A stretch of 64,000 bases of DNA from Bacillus marasmi. Lineage in GTDB: Bacteria; Bacillota; Bacilli; Bacillales; Cytobacillaceae. The notes beneath the pieces were generated by a model that made no database searches, was not told where the DNA came from, and was given only the letters and a program-made list of their open reading frames with translations. The stretch spans positions 124,001 to 188,000 of the forward strand of contig NZ_LR656164.1 of NCBI RefSeq assembly GCF_902168435.1, given 5' to 3'. Position 1 is the stretch's first letter; each line of letters begins with the position of its first letter. This document shows positions 18,043 through 26,658 of this stretch, piece after piece. The position numbers and the translations under genes were made by a program.

Positions 18043-18831
18043 TTGCCTCGTCCGAAAATTGGTTTGGCACTCGGGTCGGGTGGAGCGCGGGGATTTGCCC
18101 ATTTAGGGGTAATGAAGGTATTAAAGGAAGAGCGCATTCCCATCGATTTTTTATCTGGGAGCAGTATGGGAGCTTTAATTGCCTGCTTCTATGCAACAGG
18201 ATTAGATATGGATCAGCTTTATAAAATTTCCAGCGCTTTTAAACGAAAATACTATCTTGATTTTACCGTACCAAAAATGGGATTTGTGGCAGGTAAACGA
18301 GTAAAGGATTTAATTAGAATCTTCACTCATGGTAAAAATATTGAAGAACTGAACATTCCAGTCGCAGTTGTCGCAACAGACCTTATGTCAGGAAAGAAGG
18401 TTGTATTTACAGAAGGGCCTATTGCTGATGCCGTTAGAGCCAGCATTTCCATACCAGGGATATTTGTACCTGAAAAAATCAATGGACGCTTACTCGTCGA
18501 TGGTGGAGTTGTTGACCGAATCCCTGTTTCGGTTGTAAAGGATATGGGCGCAGAACTGGTGATAGCAGTGGATGTTAGCCATGTAAAGACGAATACTGAA
18601 ATAACCTCCATTTATGATGTTATTATGCAGAGCATCGATATTATGCAAATGGAGCTCGTTGATCATCGTATGGTTGCTTCGGATATCATGATTCGCCCTC
18701 GTGTTGAAAAGTATAATTCCAGAGCTTTTACCAACATCGAGGAAATTATCAATATCGGGGAAGAAGCGGCAAGAAAACAGATTGATGAAATTAAAAAAAG
18801 GATTGAACAATGGAAGGGGACTTCAACCTAA
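18043..18831 (+). CDS. ylbK: Patatin-like phospholipase/esterase YlbK
   Basis: A 262-residue serine hydrolase of the patatin (RssA/NTE) family. It has the oxyanion loop GSGGARG at residues 12-18, the nucleophile elbow GSSMG near 42 and the catalytic Asp in DGGVVDRIP near 152, forming a Ser-Asp dyad. Expected to act on lipids or lysolipids in the cytosol or at the membrane. TTG start with AAAAGGAGG seven bases upstream. The stop overlaps the ylbL start by one base (TAATG), so the two are translationally coupled. Confidence 0.93.
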   Translation: MPRPKIGLALGSGGARGFAHLGVMKVLKEERIPIDFLSGSSMGALIACFYATGLDMDQLYKISSAFKRKYYLDFTVPKMGFVAGKRVKDLIRIFTHGKNIEELNIPVAVVATDLMSGKKVVFTEGPIADAVRASISIPGIFVPEKINGRLLVDGGVVDRIPVSVVKDMGAELVIAVDVSHVKTNTEITSIYDVIMQSIDIMQMELVDHRMVASDIMIRPRVEKYNSRAFTNIEEIINIGEEAARKQIDEIKKRIEQWKGTST

Positions 18832-19853
18832 TGAGGAAATATCGTTCGCTCATTTTCCTCATCATTGCCGGACTTTTATTTGTTGCAAGCTCATTTTATT
18901 ATTTGCCCTATTACGTTTCAAAACCGGGAATGGCGAAAGAGCTCGAACCAATAATTGAAGTAGAAAATGGTTATGATGAAGAAGGCAATTTTATGTTAAC
19001 AACGATTCGGATGGGCAAAGCCAATATTTACGCCTATGCCATTGCAAAAATGAGTAAATATCAAGAAATCTATCCGGTTGAAGCGGTTAGAAGTAAAAAC
19101 GAAAGCGATGAGGAATATAATGTTAGGCAGCTTCACATGATGGATGGATCAAAAACGAATGCCATAGAGGTAGCCTATAAAAAAGCCAATCTCCCTATCA
19201 ATTATGAATTCAAGGGAGTTTATGTTTTAAATATCATTGAAGATATGCCTGCTGATGGAATGTTAAAGCCAGGTGATCGGATTATCAAAATTGATGGAAA
19301 TCGATTTAATTCAATGGATAAATTTATTGATTACATCAATGGAAAAAAAGCTGGGGATAAGCTCTCGGTTACGTATGAGCGAAATGAAAAATCGAAAACT
19401 GTTTCAATTGAGATTGCGCAATTCCCGCAGGACAAGAATAAGGTGGGTATCGGGATTGGCCTTGTAGACGATAAAGAGATTGTCGTCGAACCCGAGGTCC
19501 ACATCAACACTGAAGAAATTGGCGGTCCTTCTGCGGGGCTAATGTTTACGCTTGAAATTTATAATCAATTGACCAAATCCGATTTAACAAGAGGCTATCA
19601 AATTGCCGGAACAGGTACGATTGCCTCGGATGGAACAGTCGGCAGAATCGGCGGAATTGAACAAAAGGTCGTTGCTGCGGATAAAGCAGGTGCAGAAATC
19701 TTCCTTGCTCCAAATGAGAAGGGAGCAAAGGACTCAAATTATAAAATGGCGGTCAAAACCGCTAAAGACATTGATACAAAAATGAAAATCGTACCAATTG
19801 ACAATTTTGACGATGCAGTTCAATACCTAGAGAAACTTAAGGAGAAAAAATAG
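18831..19853 (+). CDS. ylbL: PDZ-Lon membrane serine protease YlbL
   Basis: A 340-residue membrane-anchored protease with one N-terminal helix (IFLIIAGLLFVASSFYYL), a PDZ domain at about residues 125-205 (VLNIIEDMPADG, LKPGDRIIKIDG) and a C-terminal Lon-type protease domain. The catalytic Ser lies in GGPSAGLMF near 235 and the Lys in GGIEQKVVAADKAG near 280. In B. subtilis YlbL degrades the DNA-damage checkpoint inhibitor YneA together with CtpA. ATG 18831 overlaps the ylbK stop; the upstream in-frame ATG 18810 lacks a ribosome site. Confidence 0.95.
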   Translation: MRKYRSLIFLIIAGLLFVASSFYYLPYYVSKPGMAKELEPIIEVENGYDEEGNFMLTTIRMGKANIYAYAIAKMSKYQEIYPVEAVRSKNESDEEYNVRQLHMMDGSKTNAIEVAYKKANLPINYEFKGVYVLNIIEDMPADGMLKPGDRIIKIDGNRFNSMDKFIDYINGKKAGDKLSVTYERNEKSKTVSIEIAQFPQDKNKVGIGIGLVDDKEIVVEPEVHINTEEIGGPSAGLMFTLEIYNQLTKSDLTRGYQIAGTGTIASDGTVGRIGGIEQKVVAADKAGAEIFLAPNEKGAKDSNYKMAVKTAKDIDTKMKIVPIDNFDDAVQYLEKLKEKK

Positions 19854-19864
19854 GTGTTCTTAAG

Positions 19865-19902
19865 AAGGAGGGCGCGACTCTGAGCTTGCGTCCTCCTTTT
19901 CA
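19865..19902 (+). terminator. Terminator after ylbL
   Basis: AAGGAGGGCGC pairs with GCGTCCTCCTT (one G-T pair), followed by TT. It lies just before repeat copy B. Confidence 0.75.
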
Positions 19903-19915
19903 TATTTAATTTTTG

Positions 19916-20094
19916 GCTGTGTTAATGCACAATGTTGATTTTTGCCAGGTTGATCTTCGCTGCAGGCACGTAGACTCCTATGGGAGTAGCTGGCATGGGA
20001 GACCCCACAGGCGCAAAGCGCCGAGGAGGCTCCCAGTTAGCCCCATGAACCGCACGTGCCTGGAGCGGAAATCAACATTCAAATTTAGCACAGC
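19916..20094 (+). repeat. ~180-bp interspersed repeat, copy B
   Basis: Same orientation as copy A and almost identical to it over the first ~140 bases, including the internal hairpins. It diverges near 20047-20070, where AACCGCACGTGCCTGG replaces the corresponding copy A bases. Left end GCTGTGTTAA, right end TTAGCACAGC (one mismatch). It lies between two terminators in the ylbL-tmcAL convergent gap. Confidence 0.85.
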
Positions 20095-20115
20095 TAAATT
20101 TAAAAGGAGCGATAA

Positions 20116-20157
20116 CAAAACGGAACTGACATGATTTAAGTCAGTTCCGTTTGTTTT
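20116..20157. terminator. Terminator of tmcAL (minus strand), possibly bidirectional
   Basis: ACAAAACGGAACTGAC pairs with GTCAGTTCCGTTTGT (one bulged A), with A-rich and T-rich flanks. It overlaps the end of tmcAL. Confidence 0.8.
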
Positions 20158-21353
20158 ATATAAATCGGTGTTTCTTTATATTCTTGATCTTGGTTATGTG
20201 GCAGAACCATATTGTACAATTTAGCGGCTCGAATATCGAGGTTAATTTCGGTCCCATTATAAGCGGAAAGTTTTGAAATGACCGGAACAGATAACTGCTT
20301 TTTCATCTTGTTTAAATACTTTCGACCTGCTTCAGTCATTCCCAATAACCGCAAATAAGGAACAGGCTTGTCGGCAACGTTCATTTCATTCTTTTTAGTG
20401 TTGGTTAGAATATGCAAGCAAATTCGCTGCAGTCTAGTCCATGTATACCGTTTCGTTTTAATTTGAGTCATAAAATCAGCAAATGAATGAGCTTCACTGA
20501 CATGAGCAATCAAGCGATTTTCAATTCCTTCTTCAATCTCATATATGTCCCTTAATTCATTAGGGCTGCTAGAAAGAAGTTTATATTTTAGAAATGGCCA
20601 ATATCGCTCCCAGTCATGAAAAAGCCCAAAGTGTTGTTTGTATTCTTTTAATAAATCATAGGTTGTATTTGGCACATAGCTTGCTATTTCGGTTATTTCA
20701 GGTTGATTTTTGGAAAATAAAGCAGACCTAATACTCGTGGCGCTGGCGATCGTTTTTGAGGCAAAATGCTCATCATGATAGCCTGCGTTTTTACGTGGAA
20801 CAGTTAACACTTGAATGGGTTGATCCAGCATTTTTGCTGCTTTTAAATATTGATAACCTAAAATATTATTTGGTTGTGACAAGTCAATCATATTTGCCTC
20901 GGGCTCTAAAGCTTGAAATGACATGGATAGTGCTTTTGGATAACTAACCCCTTCTTGCATATATTGATTGATTTTTGCCTGGAAGTCGGCCTCTCGCTTA
21001 ACCAGGAAGTCATATGTATTGTGAAACGCGTCAATTTCTCCCGATTCACTACCAAAACAAATCGTTTGACAACCGGCAGCCTGAAGTAGGGAAACACCAC
21101 CATAGGCAAAGAATTCAGCCTGTTGGGTCGCGTATTGATACGGAAGCTCAAACACAATATCTACCCCGGCCATCAATGCCATTTTGGCTCTCGTCCATTT
21201 TGAGACAAGGGCAGGTTCACCACGTTGTAGAAAGTTCCCGCTCATTGCTGCAATAACAATATTGGCTCCGCTTATCTTTTTGGATTCTGCTAAGTGTAGT
21301 GCATGTCCGTTATGAAACGGATTGTATTCAACAATTAGTCCGACAGCTTTCAT
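20136..21353 (-). CDS. tmcAL: tRNA(Met) cytidine acetate ligase TmcAL
   Basis: ATP-dependent enzyme (formerly YlbM) that activates acetate as acetyl-AMP and makes N4-acetylcytidine at the wobble base of elongator tRNA-Met. The 405 residues start MKAVGLIVEYNPFHNGH, whose HNGH is the nucleotidyltransferase motif. SGNFLQRGEPALVSKWTRA near 38 and the catalytic-domain stretch GSESG near 106 follow. The C-terminal part is helical and binds tRNA. Family length is about 400-415. It is on the minus strand, convergent with ylbL, as in B. subtilis. Confidence 0.95.
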   Translation of the reverse strand: MKAVGLIVEYNPFHNGHALHLAESKKISGANIVIAAMSGNFLQRGEPALVSKWTRAKMALMAGVDIVFELPYQYATQQAEFFAYGGVSLLQAAGCQTICFGSESGEIDAFHNTYDFLVKREADFQAKINQYMQEGVSYPKALSMSFQALEPEANMIDLSQPNNILGYQYLKAAKMLDQPIQVLTVPRKNAGYHDEHFASKTIASATSIRSALFSKNQPEITEIASYVPNTTYDLLKEYKQHFGLFHDWERYWPFLKYKLLSSSPNELRDIYEIEEGIENRLIAHVSEAHSFADFMTQIKTKRYTWTRLQRICLHILTNTKKNEMNVADKPVPYLRLLGMTEAGRKYLNKMKKQLSVPVISKLSAYNGTEINLDIRAAKLYNMVLPHNQDQEYKETPIYIKQTELT

Positions 21354-21489
21354 TCACGCGCCTCCTTTTTTCTCATAACAATAATGAATCCAAACCATGT
21401 TTTCAAGTTTTTTTGATTATTTTAGCAATAATGGTTACAATGGTAAAATGAATAAAAAGAATGGATGCAATAAAAAGTAATATGCACTA

Positions 21490-21633
21490 AAACAAGCCAC
21501 CTCCGGTTATCAAATGTCTAGCTGCGGTGGCTAGGGGCTCGGGGTCACAAGCCAATCCGTCCAGAAGGTCAAAAGAACGACCTTCTAGCCGGCTTGTCTT
21601 GTGCCTGTCGCCCCTGAACAAGCCACCTCCGCT
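21490..21633. repeat. Hairpin-forming interspersed repeat between tmcAL and ylbN
   Basis: In the 360-base gap 21354-21713. GTCACAAGCC (21544) pairs with GGCTTGTCTTGTG (21591), enclosing CCAGAAGGTC / GACCTTCTAGCCGG. Outside, GCGGTGGCT pairs with AGCCACCTCCGC, so the whole unit folds on itself. The outer sequence AACAAGCCACCTCCG occurs both at 21491 and 21617 in the same orientation, as if remains of a neighbouring copy. I know very similar sequences as abundant Bacillus intergenic repeats. No gene is visible in this gap. Confidence 0.75.
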
Positions 21634-21713
21634 TTTCAATCTGTAAAGATAATATATTGACATTTACGTTTGCGAAAGCTATAATTACTTTTGTTGCCTT
21701 GAGGTGATTCGAT

Positions 21714-22241
21714 TTGAAATGGACAATTAGTCAGTTACAAAAATATCGAAACAAGGATCTTACTATTGATGAAACAATACAAATTGATGATTTGAGCAAA
21801 GTGGATCCATCGATTCGGGCTGTTTCACCAATGCATATAACAGGACGAGCGGATATTAGTTCGACTAGAGTGACTTTTCATTTTAAACTAAAAGGTCATT
21901 TGGTCCTTCCTTGTTCTCGGACGTTAGTTGATGTGAATTATCCAATTAGTGTTGAAACAACGGAAACCTTTCTTCTTAACGCTTCAGATTTTGAAACTGA
22001 TGAGGAGATTCATCAAGTAAAGGGTGACGTGATTGACCTTATGCCAATCATTGAAGAACTGCTATTACTTGAGGTTCCATTGCAAGTTTTTTGCGAGGAT
22101 GTAAAAACTGGCGAAGGTGCTCCTCAATCTGGGAAAGATTGGGAAGTAGTTCAAGAACAGGATCAGGTCAAAAAAGTTGATCCTCGTCTTGCAGGACTTG
22201 CTAAGTTTTTTGAGCAAAATGATTCATCTTCTGATTCATAG
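21714..22241 (+). CDS. ylbN: YceD/DUF177 family protein YlbN
   Basis: A 175-residue protein of the YceD (DUF177) family, nearly always encoded directly upstream of rpmF and implicated in 23S rRNA accumulation or large-subunit assembly. It shows the family core SPMHITGRADISSTRVTFHF, then GHLVLPCSRTLVDVNYPI near residue 62 and an acidic region ending DLMPIIEELLLLEVPLQVFC. TTG start with GAGGTG eight bases upstream. It is co-transcribed with rpmF 84 bases downstream. Confidence 0.92.
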   Translation: MKWTISQLQKYRNKDLTIDETIQIDDLSKVDPSIRAVSPMHITGRADISSTRVTFHFKLKGHLVLPCSRTLVDVNYPISVETTETFLLNASDFETDEEIHQVKGDVIDLMPIIEELLLLEVPLQVFCEDVKTGEGAPQSGKDWEVVQEQDQVKKVDPRLAGLAKFFEQNDSSSDS

Positions 22242-22325
22242 TCAGAGGAACCAAAACATGAACGTGAAGATCGAAAATATTTTGAACTTCATATCATCTT
22301 AATTGTCTTTAAGGAGGTGGGAATA

Positions 22326-22499
22326 ATGGCTGTACCTTTTAGAAGAACTTCTAAAACTGCGAAAAGAAAGCGTCGTACTCATTTTAAATTACAAGTACCT
22401 GGTATGGTAGAATGCCCAAACTGCGGTGAATTAAAATTATCACACCGTGTATGTAAAGCTTGTGGAACATACAAAGGAAAAGAAGTTGTAAACGACTAA
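22326..22499 (+). CDS. rpmF: 50S ribosomal protein L32
   Basis: A 57-residue ribosomal protein starting [20 protein letters not shown], with a zinc ribbon made by CPNC (near 30) and CKAC (near 43). The four-Cys form is the zinc-binding type. ATG 22326 is set by AAGGAGGTGGG six bases upstream; an upstream in-frame ATG overlaps it. Followed by a strong terminator and then by tandem array 1. Confidence 0.98.
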   Translation: MAVPFRRTSKTAKRKRRTHFKLQVPGMVECPNCGELKLSHRVCKACGTYKGKEVVND

Positions 22500-22514
22500 T
22501 TTCCCTTAACGATA

Positions 22515-22549
22515 AAAAGCACAAGGAGTATTTGCTCCTTGTGCTTTTG
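22515..22549 (+). terminator. Terminator after rpmF
   Basis: Perfect 14-bp stem (22515-22528 with 22535-22548), 6-base loop, T-rich end. Array 1 starts ten bases later. Confidence 0.9.
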
Positions 22550-22558
22550 TCATTTATT

Positions 22559-23190
22559 ACGTAAAACGTGTCTACGTGCCCAACCCGGGCTTAAAAACAC
22601 CAAAACGGTAACGTAAAGCGTGTCTACGTGCCCAATCCCGGCTCAAAACCAGCAAAACGGTAACGTATAACGTGTCTACGTGCCCAATCCGGGCTCGAAA
22701 CCATCAAAACGGTCACGTAAAACGTGTTTACGTGCCCAACCAGGGCTCGAAAACAGCAAAACGGTCACGTAAAACGTGTCTACGTGCCCAATCCCGGCTC
22801 AAAACCATCAAAACGGTCACGTAAAACGTGTTTACGTGCCCAACCAGGGCTCGAAAACAGCAAAACGGTCACGTAAAACGTGTCTACGTGCCCAATCCGG
22901 GCTCGAAAACAGCAAAACGGTAACGTAAAGCGTGTCTACGTGCCCAATCCGGGATCAAAACCATCAAAACGGTCACGTAAAACGTGTTTACGTGCCCAAC
23001 CAGGGCTCGAAAACAGCAAAACGGTAACGTAAAGCGTGTCTACGTGCCCAATCCGGGATCAAAACCATCAAAACGGTAACGTAAAACGTGTTTACGTGCC
23101 CAACCAGGGCTCGAAAACAGCAAAACGGTCACGTAAAACGTGTCTACGTGCCCAATCCGGGCTCAATAACTCAAATACGGTAACGTAAAG
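22559..23190. repeat. Tandem array 1: twelve 52-bp units
   Basis: Twelve head-to-tail units begin at 22559, 22611, 22663 and so on to 23131, with a broken thirteenth at 23183. Every unit has the inverted pair ACGTA...TACGT (outer CACGTA/TACGTG in most), separated by nine bases, then CCCAA-C/T-C-GGG-like and CAAAACGGT blocks. Two unit types alternate in the right half (TCTACG...CAATCCGGG and TTTACG...CAACCAGGG), indicating duplication as 104-bp dimers. No unit-to-unit unique spacers and no ORF. The following stretch, 23191-23502, is A+T-rich with no gene or clear structure. Confidence 0.92.
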
Positions 23191-23502
23191 AATCCTATGT
23201 CTCAAATTTTTATTAAAAATAGAACTGATTTCCACCGAAAAGATAGAAATTTTTCGAAAAATAACTCAGTTTTTTTCTCGAAAACTAAAATTTTATAGTC
23301 AAACTTAAACATCTCCTCAAAAAATATGATATAACTCCTTTCCACCATGGCCATCTCCTAAATAATCATTCCGTTTTGCCTGCTGTTTTATAACATCAAG
23401 AAAAATTTTTTATTGTTTTTATACAAAAATGAAGCCTAAAGGATTGAAAAGTTGTCGAATTATTCCTACAATTGTAAGAAAGGCTTAAATTGGGGGATGG
23501 AA

Positions 23503-24264
23503 ATGAATACTGCATACAAAATTGAAGAAATGCCACAGGGATTTCTACTATTTACAATTACTAGACCAGAAAAACGCAATGCTATTAACTATGATGTTTT
23601 AGAAGGACTTGAAATCGTCATTGAGCAAATGAAAGATCCTAAATACAAAGCACTAATGATTACCGGTGAAGGGGAAAAAGCGTTTTGTTCAGGCGGTGAC
23701 TTGTCTGTTTTTCACACATTGAAAACTGAAGAACAGGCATATGGAATGCTTTCAAAAGCATCAAAAATCCTTGTTAAATTACTAATGCTTTCAAAACCAA
23801 CGATTGCATTAATTAACGGAACGGCAATGGGAGGCGGCTGCGAACTAGCTACTGCATGTGATTTCCGTTTGGCTAAAGCAGGTGTAAAAGCGGGCTTCGT
23901 CCAAGGAACTCAAGCCATTACAACAGGCTGGGGTGGCGGAACGATGTTGTTCGAAAAAATCTCTGCCTCAAGTGCGATGAAGTTATTAATGGAAGCGAAA
24001 ATGATGGAAGTGGAAAAACTAGAAGAACTAGGTTATATCGATGCTATATTTGAAGGAGATTTAATCGAAAATAGCCTTGAATACTTAAAAAATATTCTAG
24101 CGATTGAAGCAGGAGTTTTAGAGGCATACAAAACAATGCTAGTTCGAAAATGGACACAGTCTGACCTAGCTGCAAGAATTGAAGCGGAGGTTCGCACGAA
24201 TTCTCGTCTATGGGAATCGGAAGCGCATCATTCAGTAGTAAATAAATTTTTGGCGAAAAAGTAA
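23503..24264 (+). CDS. Enoyl-CoA hydratase/isomerase (crotonase) family protein
   Basis: A 253-residue crotonase-fold protein. It has the N-terminal strand pattern ITRPEKRNAINYDVLE near residue 17, the CoA-pocket AFCSGGDLSVF near 62 and the oxyanion/first-Glu region GTAMGGGCELATACDFRLA near 107. Where hydratases have the second catalytic Glu (FGxPE), this protein has AGFVQGTQAITTGWGGG, so classical hydratase activity is doubtful and another CoA chemistry is possible. ATG 23503 has GGGGGATGG upstream. It lies between array 1 and the rsfA-like gene, a place where B. subtilis has no such gene. Confidence 0.85.
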   Translation: MNTAYKIEEMPQGFLLFTITRPEKRNAINYDVLEGLEIVIEQMKDPKYKALMITGEGEKAFCSGGDLSVFHTLKTEEQAYGMLSKASKILVKLLMLSKPTIALINGTAMGGGCELATACDFRLAKAGVKAGFVQGTQAITTGWGGGTMLFEKISASSAMKLLMEAKMMEVEKLEELGYIDAIFEGDLIENSLEYLKNILAIEAGVLEAYKTMLVRKWTQSDLAARIEAEVRTNSRLWESEAHHSVVNKFLAKK

Positions 24265-24332
24265 ATTAGGTTTTACAGTCTATCTTTTCTAGTGAATGCA
24301 TATGTATGAATAAAAACACTAGGAGGGATACG

Positions 24333-24959
24333 ATGCCAACAACACGCCAAGATGCTTGGACGCAGGATGAGGATCTCTTACTCGCGGAGGTTATTCTTCG
24401 TCATATTCGTGATGGAGGTACACAACTGCAAGCGTTTGAGGAAGTAGGACGGCAATTATCACGGACCGCTGCAGCCTGTGGGTTTCGTTGGAATTCTTAC
24501 GTAAGGAAGCAATATAAGTCTGGTATCGAACTTGCTAAGAAGCAGCGTAAAGAATTAAAAAAGCAAGCAGTTCCAGATTTTGATGATGATATAGAGACAA
24601 TTGTTGAAGAGGCTAAGGCCCAAGTTCATTCTTTGTCTAGGCAAAAGGAAATCTCTTTTCCATTTGTTCTTGATTATATTAAAGAGCTTTATGAAAAAGC
24701 AAAAGAACACCGAGATTATTCTGAAAATCTTGATGGCTACAAGTCACAAATAAAATTACTTGAAAAAAAGATGAATGAATTATCGGCTGAAAATGAAAAA
24801 CTTACAAAAGAGTTAAAAATGATTGAAGAGGATTACCGTGCTTTAATTGAAATTATGGAACGAGCTAGAAAAATGGTTGTTTTACAGGAAGAGGACCGAC
24901 AGCAAAAAGTAAAATTTCAAATGGATAAAAACGGCAATCTTGAACGTGTTGAAAAATAA
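24333..24959 (+). CDS. ylbO: RsfA-family prespore transcription regulator (YlbO-like)
   Basis: A 208-residue regulator with an N-terminal Myb/SANT-like helix-turn-helix (RQDAWTQDEDLLLAEVILRH to GFRWNSYVRKQY, residues about 5-60) and a C-terminal coiled coil (about 130-190). This is the RsfA/YlbO architecture; RsfA tunes sigma-F/sigma-G regulons in the forespore, and YlbO (GerR) works in the mother cell. Synteny after rpmF favours ylbO. ATG 24333 has AGGAGGG five bases upstream; the in-frame upstream ATG has none. Confidence 0.85.
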   Translation: MPTTRQDAWTQDEDLLLAEVILRHIRDGGTQLQAFEEVGRQLSRTAAACGFRWNSYVRKQYKSGIELAKKQRKELKKQAVPDFDDDIETIVEEAKAQVHSLSRQKEISFPFVLDYIKELYEKAKEHRDYSENLDGYKSQIKLLEKKMNELSAENEKLTKELKMIEEDYRALIEIMERARKMVVLQEEDRQQKVKFQMDKNGNLERVEK

Positions 24960-24986
24960 AAAGCGGATGAACATATCCGCTTTTTC
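24958..24986. terminator. Bidirectional terminator between ylbO and ylbP
   Basis: AAAAAGCGGAT and ATCCGCTTTTT form a perfect 11-bp stem with a 6-base loop between convergent genes. Confidence 0.85.
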
Positions 24987-24992
24987 CTTCTT

Positions 24993-25466
24993 TTAGCCCA
25001 TTTGTTCTTCAAATCCTGCTGGGAACCATATTAGCGGGTTTTCGCCGAAATCACGGCTTGTGTCGTAATGTACAGGGGAGAAGCCCATCTTACCCCAAAA
25101 ATCCACTGATTTCACGCGTGGGTTTGTTTTAATAGGCAAACGGAAGCTTTTTGCATAATTAACTAATGCTGTTCCTAAGCCTCTGCCTTGGTAATCTGAT
25201 AAGACTTCAAGTTTCCATAGTTCAAGATAATTTTTTGGAGGGGAAAAATAACGATTATATTTTGCATCAACCTCGTATAAACTCATTCTGGCTACAAGCA
25301 TGTCTGCCAAATAGATTCCATAAAACGGGGAAGCGCTATCATTTTCAATGATATTGGCTTGAAGGTCTTCCAGCATAGATAGCTCTTGTAAACCATATTC
25401 CTTAAACTTACGAAAATCCTCTAGTGTTTTGTAATTTACTTTTAATTTTTCCACCTTTACGTCCAC
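24993..25466 (-). CDS. ylbP: GNAT-family N-acetyltransferase YlbP
   Basis: A 157-residue GNAT acetyltransferase. The acetyl-CoA pyrophosphate-binding loop is LSDYQGRGLGTALVNYA near residues 89-105, preceded by the beta-4 strand LELWKLEVL and followed by VKSVDFWGKMGFSPV. The N-terminal half (DLQANIIENDSASPFYGIY) is typical of the YlbP group. Substrate unknown. GTG start 25466 with AGGAGGAAA seven bases upstream. Orientation and position match B. subtilis. Confidence 0.92.
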   Translation of the reverse strand: MDVKVEKLKVNYKTLEDFRKFKEYGLQELSMLEDLQANIIENDSASPFYGIYLADMLVARMSLYEVDAKYNRYFSPPKNYLELWKLEVLSDYQGRGLGTALVNYAKSFRLPIKTNPRVKSVDFWGKMGFSPVHYDTSRDFGENPLIWFPAGFEEQMG

Positions 25467-25758
25467 TTAGTTTCCTCCTATTTAATTAGTCCAAAACCTG
25501 TGAAACAATACCAGCAATAATATTACTATTTTTCGTAATAATCCAATTATATACTAAAAAGTCAAAAAATTCTGCATTTTTAATATTCTCAATCGGAGTA
25601 CCATGTTGCTTGTGGATTGGGTTTTCGTCAATATTCAGAATTTTTAGGTACTCTGCCAGAAAAAATCGGTTTAAAAAAGTTTATAGAATGTAAATGTTCA
25701 ATTTCCCATTTTGTTGTTACAATTAAAACTATCATAGCTAAAAATGGGGTTATTGTTT

Positions 25759-26658
25759 ATGAAAATTGGAATCATTGGTGGTGGCTCTATCGGGCTGCTA
25801 TTTGCTTATTACTTAAATCGAGCAGCTTCTGTAACACTGTATACGAGAACCCAGGAGCAAGCTGATAAAATTAATCGAGAAGGACTATGTTTAAAATATC
25901 GCGATCATCTTCATCATACATATATTTCAGGAAAAACGGTTGATAGCTGGCAGGGGCAAGAGGATTTAACGATTATTACTGTTAAACAATATCAGCTTGA
26001 AGCTGTATTTGAAAAAATTCGCCAGCACTCTAATACAGAAGGACGATTATTATTTTTGCAAAATGGAATGGGCCATATCAAGCATCTAAAAGAAATCACG
26101 GATCGTGAGGTTTTCGTTGGCTCGGTTGAGCATGGTGCATACCGCAATAGTGAAAATATCGTTACCCATACTGGTGAGGGAGTTACAAGACTTGCGGTTA
26201 TTAATGGCGATCGCTCATTTTTAGAGGGCTTTCAGATAAAAATGCCAGAGTCTTTTCCGTTTTTGATTGAAGATCATTATTATCAAATGCTCGTAAAAAA
26301 ACTCATTGTTAATGCAATCATTAACCCATTAACTGCGGTTCTTAAGGTTCCAAACGGAGAGCTAATCACGAATCCTCATTACCATAAGAGTATGAAGAAT
26401 CTGTTTCAGGAATTGATGAGCGTACTCGATGTTGAGCATCATGACAAGTTATTTAAACATGTACTAAATGTGTGTGAGAACACTTCAAGCAATCGCTCCT
26501 CGATGCTGAAGGATATCGAGAGTCATCAGCCGACAGAGATCGATGCAATATTAGGTTATGTGCTAGAAGAAGCAGAAAAAAAGGGAATTCAAGTTCCACT
26601 CATCGAAACATTTTATCACCTCATTAAAGGACTCAGTATTGGTAAAGGGGCGGAATAA
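25759..26658 (+). CDS. ylbQ: 2-dehydropantoate 2-reductase (YlbQ/PanE family)
   Basis: NADPH-dependent ketopantoate reductase family, giving pantoate for pantothenate and coenzyme A. The 299 residues have the Rossmann loop MKIGIIGGGSIGLL at the start, ITVKQYQLEAV near 77 and LQNGMGH near 100 (the QNG motif). The helical C-terminal domain holds KLIVNAIINPLTAVL with catalytic Lys and Asn. ATG 25759 starts directly at the Rossmann motif; a GGGG lies about nine bases upstream. The stop abuts the DUF3397 start. The 292-base gap before it holds no clear gene. Confidence 0.9.
   Translation: MKIGIIGGGSIGLLFAYYLNRAASVTLYTRTQEQADKINREGLCLKYRDHLHHTYISGKTVDSWQGQEDLTIITVKQYQLEAVFEKIRQHSNTEGRLLFLQNGMGHIKHLKEITDREVFVGSVEHGAYRNSENIVTHTGEGVTRLAVINGDRSFLEGFQIKMPESFPFLIEDHYYQMLVKKLIVNAIINPLTAVLKVPNGELITNPHYHKSMKNLFQELMSVLDVEHHDKLFKHVLNVCENTSSNRSSMLKDIESHQPTEIDAILGYVLEEAEKKGIQVPLIETFYHLIKGLSIGKGAE

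Noticed and set aside
22559-23190. CRISPR array
   Set aside because: Units are continuous near-identical 52-mers without unique spacers, and no cas genes are in the window; the same holds for the arrays at 48731 and 59826.
25617-25865. 82-codon ORF upstream of and overlapping ylbQ
   Set aside because: Composition is not protein-like, it has no ribosome site and it overlaps the conserved Rossmann start of ylbQ in another frame.
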